Of a DNA stretch of 64,000 nucleotides, positions 20,109 to 32,600 are shown piece by piece. Both the position numbers and the translations under genes were made by a program. Source of the stretch: Plazaster borealis (Eukaryota; Echinodermata; Asteroidea; Forcipulatida; Labidiasteridae); contig CM037472.1 in NCBI GenBank assembly GCA_021014325.1, positions 32,078,234 through 32,142,233 of the forward strand. Direction: 5' to 3'. Position 1 is the first letter of the stretch, and each line of letters opens with the position of its first letter. The notes beneath the pieces were generated by a model. The model worked only from the letters and a program-made list of their open reading frames with translations. It was not told where the DNA came from and made no database searches.

Positions 20109-20660
20109 CAACATAAAACAATATAATTTTGCAAAAGAAAAATAAAAACATCGAGGTTTCTATCTTAAATGTCGTTTACTGGGAATCAAAGTATAAAATA
20201 CTTCAAACAAAATCAAAAAATCGCCATTTAAAAAAAAAAAAAATTAAAAAAAACGCGACCGTGGATTTCAGATTTTTTGGGTCGGTCGGAAAAGGGCAAT
20301 AAAAACTTTTTTTTAGGCCTAATGACACTTTAACAACAGCTTTTGCTTGATCGTGAAAGCACAGTCAAAATTGTCATGTTTTGTTGTGAATTGGTATTTG
20401 GTATACAGACGGTATTTAGTGTACTAAACGTACAAAGCCTAGGTATAGTAAACAAGTTACACATTCTTGTGTTGTTATTACCCGTCATCGGAGGCCTCTA
20501 AAAGTTTCTCGATTCTTCTTTGGTATTTAAACAAAATTGGAAACTGATTACGATTAATTTGCATGTTATTCGCCACGTCTACTAACGGTAAAAACGTTAA
20601 CTAGAAGGATTCAAAAATACGGGGTAAAACGTAGGATAGCAAGACGGTAGCAGTGTGGAC

Positions 20661-20689
20661 ATGTTCAATCAGTCAACGGTATTTGGCAG
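20661..20689 (+). CDS. Coiled-coil/PH gene exon 1 (start, tentative)
   Basis: ATG at 20661, MFNQSTVFG, then strong donor CAG|GTGAGC, leaving two bases. Joining to 20918 (or 20921) is in frame with exon 2. The alternative is an unspliced start at the ATG at 20874 (MQEGFRPTSL), which gives a 716-residue protein. Confidence 0.45.
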
Positions 20690-23600
20690 GTGAGCTCAAG
20701 AAAGTGCAGGCTACACGTGGGATCACACGAGAGTGGGTAGTCAAGTGGGAACAAAAAGCATTTGCTGTTGTAATCTATTCAAAGAATATTCCAAATCGGA
20801 TTTCCAGAAATGATGAAGCTGATAAAAACAAACGTTCCTTTTCACTCGATCGTTTCCAAACATTTTGCATCACATGCAGGAAGGGTTTAGGCCTACATCC
20901 CTTGGGCCAGCCAACAGCAGCAAGCTTTGTGCATCTATAATCTCCCCTACGACTGTTTTATTAACTATTCGCAAGAGCCGAAGTGCATCGGCGGTGTCTC
21001 TACTCCAACTGGAATTAGAACAGCAAGCGGTGGACCAGAGCTCAATGCACAGCAGTGAGAGTTTACCGTCAGGGATTGCAGGGCACGGGGCAATCCAAAT
21101 GACTAAAGATGCCACTGGGAGGAGTGAAGATGGGATCTTGGCTGTTGAGATGAACAGAAGCCCAACGAAAAATGATTGCAAAATATCAGAGCTATGGAGT
21201 AAAGATCTGCATTTGGTAAAATTCCAACATTAAACCAAACTTGTAGGTGCCTTTGGCTGCGATGACCACGCCGAAATTAAAAGGGTATATTTTGTCAAGA
21301 GTTTTTAAAACTCAGAACAATGTTTTAGTCACTGTGTTTCTATAGATCAAGACCTACATTAAACATGAAAACAAAATGTTTACAATTCTAAGGTATCGTT
21401 GCTGTTTTAGAGTAGTCGAAGTAAAAGTCTTGAATGAATTTGAATATCCGAAACATTTTCCAACAACACAATGGCATGAACCGTAGAAAAGTACGCGGTG
21501 CTGATTGGTCCATAGTTTATTTATGTATAAAACGTTTGAGGGCGCTATACACCAGCACCGTCAATTTTACTTTAACATTAACAGGTGAACAGGTTGAAGA
21601 CCGTCTAAAGACTCACTTATTGGGTGACAGTATTTTCGTTTGTTACTCTTTCAGGAAGAAGAACGGAAAGAATTCAAAGTGGAAATTGCGACTTTAGAGA
21701 AAACAGTAAATTACATGAAGGTATCGTATGACACTGAAGCTTGGGGTAGACCACAGTCACTAAGTTGGTGGGGATTTTTTTCTCCGATAAAAAAACCCTC
21801 AGATATTTGCATTTTTATTTGTATGATCTTTAAAACACTAAACAGGTTATAATTTTGTATAGAAACAGCCTGATGTGTGAAAAGTAACAGTAGCAGTAGG
21901 TTACTAACCATCTAACATTAACAAACAAAGAAGGTTATTATTTGTTCATCATTATTTCATCGTTGCCTATATACAGGGCTAACAAAATCAACAGAGACAG
22001 GTGTTCATGTTTTGTGTTATCAACCATATACATCAAATAACAAACCTGTGAAAAATTGGGCTTAAACCGTTGTGTGAGTCAGGAGAAAATAGTGAAAAAC
22101 CATTCACAATTTTCAACCAAAATCAGCTGTTGCGGTTTTTTTCTTCAGGTTTTCAGATACAGTTTTTCTTAAATATGACTTCATTTCAGAAGGAAATATT
22201 TCACTGGAAAAGAACTGGTTCTAGTTTGAACTTCATAATCAGTAAGCTATCAGACTAAAATTAAACAATGATGTTTTTTTATTCCTACCTGATTAATACC
22301 TTTAAACACTAATTATATAACTGTCCCTATATGAAGAGTACTTGCTAAATTACACTTTTTCTTACTCTTTAGACTCATATTGACACCTTGGAAGGACAAT
22401 TGAAGGATGAAGTACACAATAGCCATCTACTGAGAGAAGAGTAAGCTATGCACGCATGTTTTCTCATTGTGTGTCAATTTTAACCTTTTTAACAGCTCTT
22501 TTTCATTGTTTGAAATTCCAACACTTGGTCTTTCTTTTAAGCCCTGGCCCTTTGTACCTAGTTTCTTCTAAATTCTGTCCTTGATGTGTCTTTATAATAC
22601 AAGATTTCCCGGGTAATTCTAACAAAATTGTGTTCATTTTCATTTTCAAGCTTTCAAATTTACACAACTTGTTATCATTCCTTCAAACCAGCATTTCTTG
22701 TTCGTGTTTTCTGCATTAAATTCAGTTTTCATGCAGCCATGAGTTGATTTATACCATCTGTTTCAAAGAAGGGAAAACCAAGAACCATAGCAATTAACGT
22801 GAACCCTTGAAATTTCTGCTTGTCACAGGCTAAGGCCAGATCAGAATTAGTGGCTATAGCTACGGCTAGATCGCCGCGTCATCATGCATTGAAGTATAGG
22901 ACGTCCTTAGCAACACCCTTAGCAAGAGTCGTAAAGCCAAAGCCACCAATTCGGATATGGCTTAACATGTACTGCATAAACAAATTTGAAATGCAATATG
23001 TTTACCTATTGATGAAGTCAAAATATTCTTGATCAGATTTTTGTAATGTAATGTGCTTTCAGCAAAATTGAAAACACCAAATGGCCATTTGAATTTTAAT
23101 GATCTTTTTGCCGAATGAATGCTCAATGTATGAAACTGAATGAACATCTCTAATGAATGAAGGCCGATTAAAGGGATTATCCATTTTCAAAATGAAACTG
23201 AATGAAACGTTGTTGTTTTTTTGTGCTGAAATTGGCTTGTGAAAGCTATAGTAGAGTTAAGTTGTTTTAATAATAATAATTATAAATAATTATTAGTATT
23301 TATATAGCACTAAAATCCGCCTAAAAAAACACTCAATGTGCCTTTACAGAATTAAAGATGTATATAAGAAGACAATAAACGTACTCCAAAATTAACAACT
23401 GTTATCAAAAAATTACTAGAACAAAAACAAATAAAAAACACAGACGAAGCCTGACAGGATTGAAATTTGTTTTCCTAATTCCCTTAAAACACATGAAATT
23501 ACTAATTACTGAAAGGAGTCCTAAAAGGAAGAACAAATAAAAAGCACTGCAGGGCTTCAAATTAACACTGGACCCCGAGGCCAGTGATTTTAGAATCGGG

Positions 23601-26600
23601 CCAGTAAACTGAAGACTGAACAAGTCCGGTGGTCTTGTGTTTATGAAAAAAAATTGGCTATGAAACTGATAAATATCTCTCAATTCTGTTGAGTATCTAA
23701 GTACGCATACACATAAGACAAATGAGATCTTCTTTTAGCACTTGTTTAACTCATTTTGATTCTGGTTTTGTAAAAAACTTCTGGCCAAGTAAAAGGAGTT
23801 GGGAGTTGCAAATTGAGTTTGAACCTTTTAATACATGCTTATTATCGTTTCCATAATTAAGAATATTTTTTTAAGGGGGAAATTGCATTAACTGTGAGCT
23901 GTTTAACACGTAGTTGATAATTTTTGAAATTAAGCTGTTCGCCAGTGCTATTACTTCACCACCTCCTTTTAACGAGAGAAATCAATTTCCCAATCCCCGA
24001 CTCCAGCTTCATAAAAACTGAGCCATACAAAATACTCATTACATTTTTATATCCAATATTTCTTTATTAAATTAACATCTGTTGAGAATAATCAAATTTC
24101 ATCTGAACTGGTCACCTCTTGTGCAAAACTGCTCCAAGACATAACAATGCTGACAGAAAATCTAGACAATTCGGTGACAAACTGTAAATAATCTCCTTTG
24201 AGGTCATTGACTATTTTGAGTTTGATAATCGGCCAAGATTGATCTTTAAGAAGAGTTAGCCAATGACTCAATTGTAATTGCTTAATTAATTGATATGCGT
24301 AATGTGATGTCACAATACAAATCACAAAGGTGACAACTCAAATTTAATTTTGCTTAAAATTAAATTAGGCTGAGACAGTAGCGTTACTTGACATTTTCTC
24401 TCTTTTTTGTGGAGGGGGGAGAAGGAGCAAAGAAAGTATTAATTTTTTATTTAATATTATTAGTTTTATTTGTTTATTCTTATTCTTATTTTTATTTTAT
24501 TTTTTATTTTTTTGCTTGCTTTTTTTTTTTTTTTTTTTTTTTTTGGGGGTGCTTTGATGTATGGAACCATTCATTTAAAAAAATCTCATGGGTGGGCAGG
24601 GCAAGGGTTGTGAGCGTTTTCCTGCCCCCACCTCTCACTGGTTTCGCCACTGGGCCTAGAGATGTTCTCTTAACCGGGAAGAACATTTGTTTTTTCATTA
24701 AGACTGGGATTAGAAGCTTGACATGATAGCTTTACAATCTTAAGAAATCAGCAGTGGTGACAATCTCCTTAGCCAGAGAAGAAGAGATTGCACTTCTGCT
24801 CTTCAGACTAAATTTCTTACGTTATATCTTTTAATCAGATTAGAGGCATCCAGAAAGCTGTGCTGTAAGCTCCATGAAACTTGTTCCCGTGGTGACGTGG
24901 CCAGATCCAAGCTTAAAGTATCTCAATCAGTGCAGGAGTCACTCCAAGTCAAACACCAGTCAGTGCAAACTCTGCTGACCACAGATAATGGAAATGGATG
25001 TGCAAGGCAGCCTTTGTACAGAGAGCAAATCAAGCAAGTCCGAGGTAAAAAAAGAAAAAGAAATTGATGGCCTGTAAAGGAGGCATAGATATTGAACAAT
25101 GATTGATATTGTTTGTGGCTCTTCTTTGACGTATTCGCTCAGTGTCGTTAAGTCGTTGCTCAAGCGCAGTGGCATAACCAGACATTTTTAATTGGGGAAG
25201 GGGGGGGGCAAGCAGGGGCAAAGACATAATTTATGGGGGCTGTTTAATGCATCAAACCATTTATTTGTGCTTTTTTTTCGTTCCCATTGGGGGGGGCAAG
25301 AGGGGGAGGCAAGGGTTCAGAGGGGGAAGCAAGAGTTGTGAAGTGGGGCTTCTGCCCCCCTTTCCCCCTCGAGTCAAGCCACTTTTCATGTGTGTCTTGG
25401 CGCAAAGAATAACCCAACCTTAGAGAAGAGGACCCACAAAAATCATGAGATGACCTCAACGATAAAAAAATAATTGAAGTGGAAACTGTCTCGGTGTGAT
25501 TGGTACAATCGGCATTTCCCCTCCAGTGGCTGATGAACTAATCAAAAAGAGTAATTTTGGGTTGAACAAAGCGTAAAGAATAAAATAGGTGCTTAAACCA
25601 AACTGTATTAAGCCTGCTGACTAATATAACCCAGCATTGGGACTGTAATGCTACACGAATGCACTTGTTTATTACTTCATGACAGAAGCTCAGTTGTGAC
25701 TTCTTTTATGGCAAATATTTACAGTGGTGCAATAATTTTCAGAGTTGTTTTATTTGTAACATGGAGCTTTCGGCCACAAGATATTTTCCGTTGCACCCAA
25801 TAAGCCACTTCGAGATATGGTGGACACAAAACTAAGACACTATTAGGTTGGGGTAAATTTGTCTGGAAACACCAAAACCAAACAATGCACTCCTTTATTT
25901 GAGATATGGTGGACACATCACGAGGGCGCTGTTTGGATTGGGTAAATTTGTCTGTATGGGTGCACCACACTAAAAAACCTCCCATACCAACCACGGCTAA
26001 ATGCAACATACTCAAAAATATTTAAAGTCTCTCAGCCTCTTGAAAACCAATCAAACATATTTTGGGACGATTAAGTTCAGATTTCTTTTCAATTTTTTGG
26101 CAGGTCAGCTGTTTGGAATTTTTGCTAATTGCCCCGAAAAAAAAACACCCCTGAAAATGTGTTTTTCCCAAACCGACTTGCTGCCAGTTTTCATGAAGCA
26201 CTTCTCCACTTCTTTAGATCCTAAATTTATCAAGTCTCCTCAAAAGTTGAAGCACATAACACCCAGGTTGTGGTAACTTTTCATAATTACACAATCTATC
26301 AGTTGCATGACCCCCAAACGTTATTATTCAAAAGATTTTGAGGGCCTACAAATTCTGATAATCAGTGTGGCGCATGAATTTTTGCCTATTTAGTGTGGTG
26401 CACCCGTATACACCCAAACCAAACAGTGCACTCCTACAGTGTCCACCATATCTCAAAAAGACTGATGAGACAAGACTAAGTGTTCACATGGTGAACCATC
26501 TCACTTTATAAAAATGAATAGTTACCAAACTTTGCATGAAGTTAGGTTTCCTAACGCCCAGTCGATAATTCTAGGGTGATGTCTTTACCATGGCTGGAAA

Positions 26601-29600
26601 TTGGCTTTCATTTTTTAAAGTCCATGGTAAATAGATTGAGGAATGAGAAGATAGGACTGTCTGAATACTTCAATCCTCATCTGTTGGCCTGGTGACACGG
26701 CATTGAAACCAATTTCCACTCAAGGGATGGTATCATGCTGTATGTTTTTGAATCATTTACCTTATATTCAGGCCTATGCATTGTTCTGAAAAATCTATTT
26801 ACTGGTCCTTGAGTGTTATTCTAGTTTGTCTGAAATGTTTTAAATAGATCAGTATTTAAAGGTGCGGTCATAGATTGGTTTTTGTCAACTTAATGCTGAT
26901 TTATAGGCAAAATTATAAAGAAAGATACAATAAAATTCACATGTGAAAGTTTCAGCTGAATACAGTGTCTGCTTACTGAGAAAACAGCAAAAAGCTGTCA
27001 GTGTCAACAGTATTTTCATCAAGAAAGTTGAATCCATCCACTTTTAGCGAGGTGACAGTGGGTACCAACCGCATCTCAGGCCGCAGCATTCGGGAACGGA
27101 CACCAACCCTCAGAAATCTGAGAAATGATGATTCATGCATGAACCGTTTCTCAGATTCAAATGTTTTGGGGTGAAAAATTATCCAAACCATATTACTTAA
27201 AAATGGGACCCTTTCTCAGAATAGTTTATACTTTCAACAGCTGCAGTGCTTCTCATTCAAGAAGTTTTTATGGTCATTAAATTTTGGAGTAGTTACCAAT
27301 CTATGACCTACCTTTAAACAAAATGTGTAAAACTGTTTAAAGGTTTGGGTTGATGGGGGGGTTCTTACATGATTCATGTAGCACTCTTAAATGTAACTTA
27401 TCTTCTCTGTTTTTGAAACATTATGTTACAACTAGGTTATTCATTCATGAAATTCCTTCAAAAGCCTAAACAATTTGGTAGTTTACACTAGAGTTGTGTC
27501 TTGAACAATTCATTCATTCTTCTTGAGGAATCATTACTGTTGACCTACTTTCATTTCATGAAATAGATTATGATTTGGACAGACTTTTGCAAAATTTTTG
27601 AATGTTCCTTATTGCATTCAAGGATGTGACGTTTTTTACTTTTTTTTCCTGGCTCAGTTTCAAGTGCAGCGTGTCAATACAAGGAGGCAAGGATAGCTGT
27701 GGAATATCAGAATAAAGTAGACACTCTTGAAAATAAGGTAACCATGGTTTCTTATTCCAAGAGTATAATGGGATGGGGAGATTGGGGTCACAGGTATTAC
27801 GAGATGTTTAAAAATTCTCAATATTTACAATTGTAGTCTGTTAGTTAATAATAATAATAATGCAGTTCTTATATAGCGCTTTATACTCCCAATGGGTGTC
27901 TCAAAGCGCTCAGTATTTTTCCTACAAGGTAAGTGGAGTTATGTGTTGAAGTATTGAGACCTATTCCTTTGCATAGCACCATTTAATGGTTTACAAGGTG
28001 CTGTGGCGCAATATGCAGCCAATCAAACCAGGAACACCGGGGCGAACCCCTTCTATTTACGATAAGTGCACTGGGTTCTTTTACGTGCATTACACAACAC
28101 ACGGGACCTACGGCTTAACGTCCCATCCGAAGGACGAAGCATGTGGTTAAGTGTCTAAGGACACAAGTGTCACGACTGGGATTCGAACCCACACTCTGCT
28201 GATCAGAAACACCAGAGCTTGAGTTCGGTGTTCTTATCCGCTCGGCCACGACACAGCATTACCAATCCCCTAGACATTAAAACAAAATTTTGTATAAATG
28301 GCCCCAAATGCAATTTTCAGTGTGTGACCCCACCCCCTCCAAACTCATGTCACAGCAATGATAACCATTCCCCAACAGTAATGTAACTAAAGGGGGGCCG
28401 GGGAGGGGTATGTCCATGCCTTCCAATATTGATGTCCATTGGCCAGAAATGCCCCCTAGAAAAAATGGTGCAATGCAACCCCTTGTGCCGCCTAAAATAT
28501 ATACCTTATTTTCACCGCTGTTTCCCTTATGAAATAACTACAATTATGATTATAACTTCAGAGCGTATTGATTGGACAAGGTCATCACTTTTTGAATGGA
28601 CTGGCCTCATACATGAAACATTTCAACCAAGAAATTAATACAGACCATGAGTAGTAGAGTCTTATGCATCAGAATAATACTTGCATTATAGCCAGGGGGC
28701 GGGCTAAGATTGATCTTAAAGGGACGGTATACGTTTGGTAATCACTCTTAAAATTAATGGCAATAAAAACCTACTTGGTTTTTAGAAGTACAGCAGCTTT
28801 CGATAGTATAAAGCATTTTGAGAAGAATCATTTCACTTCGAAGTAACGTGGTTATGAAAAAAAGATATCAGTTTTTATCCCCAAAAATTTGAATCTGAGA
28901 AACGTTACTGTCAAATACGTTTCTCAGATTGTGTATTCTAATTACTGATTATTCTTCCTGCATGGACATAACCGCTCTGGATTTTCGGCGATATCTTAAA
29001 AACACGACTACCTTTTGAAATGAAATTTTGACAGGTTAGTTTTATATATAGGATTAAAACAATTGAACGGTTCAAAAACAAAAGGTATACTTTCCCTTTA
29101 TGCAGTGAATCAATCTTAATTGCCTAAGCAAAGTGTGACGTCACAAAACATATCACTACGGGGATATTAACAAATCATCTTAAAGACGGATCTTCATGCT
29201 TTTTTAAATAGAGCCCTGACATGCAGAAACAAAGTTGGTCTCTTTCCATCATTTCCCAACAACGTTTTACATAAAAAAACAAGAAAGAAGATAACAAAAT
29301 AACCTTACATCAAGCAACTTCCATCTAGCTGGAAATTGTTAGAAAACTATTGAGATAAAGTAGAATTCTAAACAAGATAATACTGTGTTGGAAATAAGAC
29401 CATGGCACCATTATTTTGTTTTAAAAACATTTATTTTGGGTGATCCGGTTGACTCAGTGGGTTTTTTCTCCCCTGCCTGTCACCTCTGTGGCCCCCGGTT
29501 CGATTCCCTGGCCTCAGAACGGAGCCTTGCATGTGGATTAGGTTTTCTGTCCCTAGCTGATTCAGCCAACTTCCTACTTAAGTCTGATTTCCTATTTTGT

Positions 29601-32600
29601 TTGCCTTGGAAGAATCGTGATAAAATAGCCTGAAAATTCTATTTAAGCCTAGGTCAGCCCTTGTACTCAATAAATTGTTTCCATTTTTTTCCCAAGGACT
29701 AAATATCACGCCTGCTTGGGTTTCCCAAGTTGGGGTTTTCCTCCCACATCAAAAACTGAACAATCTTCATATTTTTGTTCATACATCCTGTTTTTGGTGC
29801 TTGTGCTTTTGGAAGTACAATGACATAAATGAATAAATAAAAAAAATAAAAAAAATAAATGTATATTCTTTTTTAAGTATAATTTTTATAAAATGTATAG
29901 TTTTAATGCTTTTGTAAGCAAAGAAAAGTAAGACGTTATTTTCATTGACCTTTTAAAAGATATTAATGCCAGAGGCACGTTGCTATTTTTCAGCTCTTCA
30001 CCTTAAACCCCCCAAAAAATAACACAGGATGATGTGTTGAGATTGCCCATTACACACGTATATGAATACTTTTCAATGTCAATTACTCCTGCTCCAATTT
30101 TCACCAAGGACAATCAGGCGGAAGAAAAAGAAAGTGACAAGCACGTGATGTTATAGACCTGAAGCACAGGTTTATGTAGAGAGGGGGAAAAAGGACAGGC
30201 CAAACAAAAGAGATGACCAGAGCCATCTTCTTTGCTGGATATAAGTCCAGTGACGATTAAAAAATAAATTAAGACATATTGTCTGAAGCCATGTCATTTG
30301 ACCAACAAAAATCCCCCACCCCCATAGAAACAAACAAATAATCAAACATAAAATTGAAAAAAAAAAAGGAACAAGCATTTGGTAAGGTGGTGAAGTTGGT
30401 GTAGTAGGCTAGTTTCTTTCCACGACTTCAACCTATAGGACCCGGGTTCGAATCCCGGGGCAGTATGTGGATTAGGTTTTCAGTCCCTATACCTAATTGC
30501 TTGGGTTTTCCCCTGAAATATTTCTTTTGGGTTTTCCTCGCACATCTAAAACTGAGACAAACTTCCTTCTTTGTCTTCTATCCATGGGGTTCTTGGCTAG
30601 TACAGTGATTAAGCACGCTTTGCTGAGAATCCTTGGCTTCACAACCAGAATTTATCAATAAATAGATAAAATAAATAATAAGACGTCATGTCTTTGATAG
30701 TTTTTAACCCTGTTTTCTAATAAAAAATCTATAAAAGCAAAAACAAGATAGCCAAACAAACAGACAATTAACAATCTCATATTCATAGAAAGAAACAAAG
30801 TCAAACATAAATTGAAAAAAGAACAAGCATTTTGGTAAGACGTCATGTGCCTTTGATGGTTTTTCACCCTTATAGGCCTACCCTGCTTTTTAATTCTGTT
30901 TGTTTAAAAAGAATTACTATAAAAGCAAAAACAAAAAGCAACCAAAAACCACATTTTTATTCATAGAAACAAACAAATAACCAAATGTAAAATTGAAAAA
31001 AGAAACAAGCATTTTGGCAAGACGTCATGTCTTTGATGGTTTGCAACCCTTAAACCTGGTTTTCTAATTCGATTTGTTTATATAATCAAAGTAAAGCAAC
31101 AAGATAAAGACAAGAGTTGAAAGTGGGTTCGACTTAGAAAGTGTACACCTTCGGGAGAGAGAAGAAGTTTTAATTTTTAAGGGCATCGCAACCCTAGTCC
31201 TTATTCAATTTGCATATGAAAAAATATATATCCAAAAATTGTATTAAAAAAATTGAATTTGTTAAGAACAAAAAAGCTAAAAATCCAAAGCCAAAAAACA
31301 CACAAACAAACTTTTTCTTAATTCAACCCCAAATTATATAAAATTTACCCAGTCAGTTTCCCTTGTGGTTTATTACATGAACACTGAATGAATGTTATGA
31401 AGTTTAATGTCCTTAAAAACCTGTGAGCTTAATGATACCAAATTACACTATTTATCAAAAGGGCATATAGCTGTTGCCGACAGTCAAAAGGAAAACGCGC
31501 TGTTTGCACAAATCAAAAACATTTCTTTACATCTTGTTGAAGTTTTTTCTCTTCTGAAGGTCTGAAGATATCAATCATAAAAATAAAAAAATAAAAAATA
31601 AAAAATGAAAACATTTCGTTTCATCGAGGTTAGCTTTTTTTTATACAGTATTTACCCCCACAGATTTATAAAGAAACGCATTGGGGTCCAGTATTCACAC
31701 AGCTGAACAGGCTTAAAGAAGTGTCTCAGACAAGTATGTCAAAAGTTTCCTTTTAGCCTTGCAAGAAAGACTCTGCTAGGGTTAAAACGTCATCAGGGAC
31801 CAATTTCATAGAGCTGCATAAGCAGAAAATATTGCTTAAAAATTTTCTGCTTAGCAGAAATGAGCAGGATACCAGTCAAAAATTGTACATGTGACATGGT
31901 ATTTTGGCTGGTAACCCTGTTCTGGTAAGCATAATTTTGTTGTGCTTAGCTACTTTCTGTGCTTAAAGGCACTGAACCTGTTTGGTAATTGTCAAAGACC
32001 AGTGTTCTCACTTGGTGTATCCCAACATTTATGCATAAAAAAACAAAATAACAAGCCTGTGAATTGGTCATCGAAGTTGCAAGAAAATGTTGAAAGAAAA
32101 AACACCCTTGTTGTACAAATTTGTGTGCTTTCAGATGGGAATAAAAGGCTTCTTGCAAGAAGTCTTTTATTGTTTTAGTGAGAAATTACCTCTTTGTCAA
32201 AAACTACGTTACTTCAGAGGGAGTCGTTTCTCACAATGTTTTATACTATCAACAGCTCTCCGTTGCTCGTTACCAAGTCAGTTTTTATGCTAATTTATAT
32301 TTTGAGTAATTACCAAACGTGTACAGTGCCTTTAGAGCAGCTCTATAAAATTGGGCCCAGGCCATTAACTAATTTTTGCTTTTAAAATTATTCCTATTTA
32401 ATTGCAATGATATGAGAATATACAAAAAAAATGAAAATACTTGATAATACAAAATTGTTATAGTTACTAACTAATGAATGTTTTTGTGGGGTCAGCTACA
32501 GTAGGGCTTGAAGTGCTTTAGTCTTATTAAGCTCTATCACGAGGAGAAAAAAAACCCGATCCAAACATGCCTCCCACCTTTTGCAATTTGATAATACAGG

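Larger units (their letters stand above)
19157..20319. mobile_element. Large inverted-repeat element with TAA target sites (Harbinger-like MITE), hosting nested elements
   Basis: Termini GGCCTAAAAAAAAACTTTTT and the complement of AAAAACTTTTTTTTAGGCC. The repeats extend through TTATTGCCCTTTT to GGGTCGGTCGG. Both ends abut TAA (19154-19156, 20320-20322), the target type of PIF/Harbinger elements. No transposase frame is visible. Most of its length is two later insertions (19413-20108 and, within that, 19670-19907). Confidence 0.7.
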
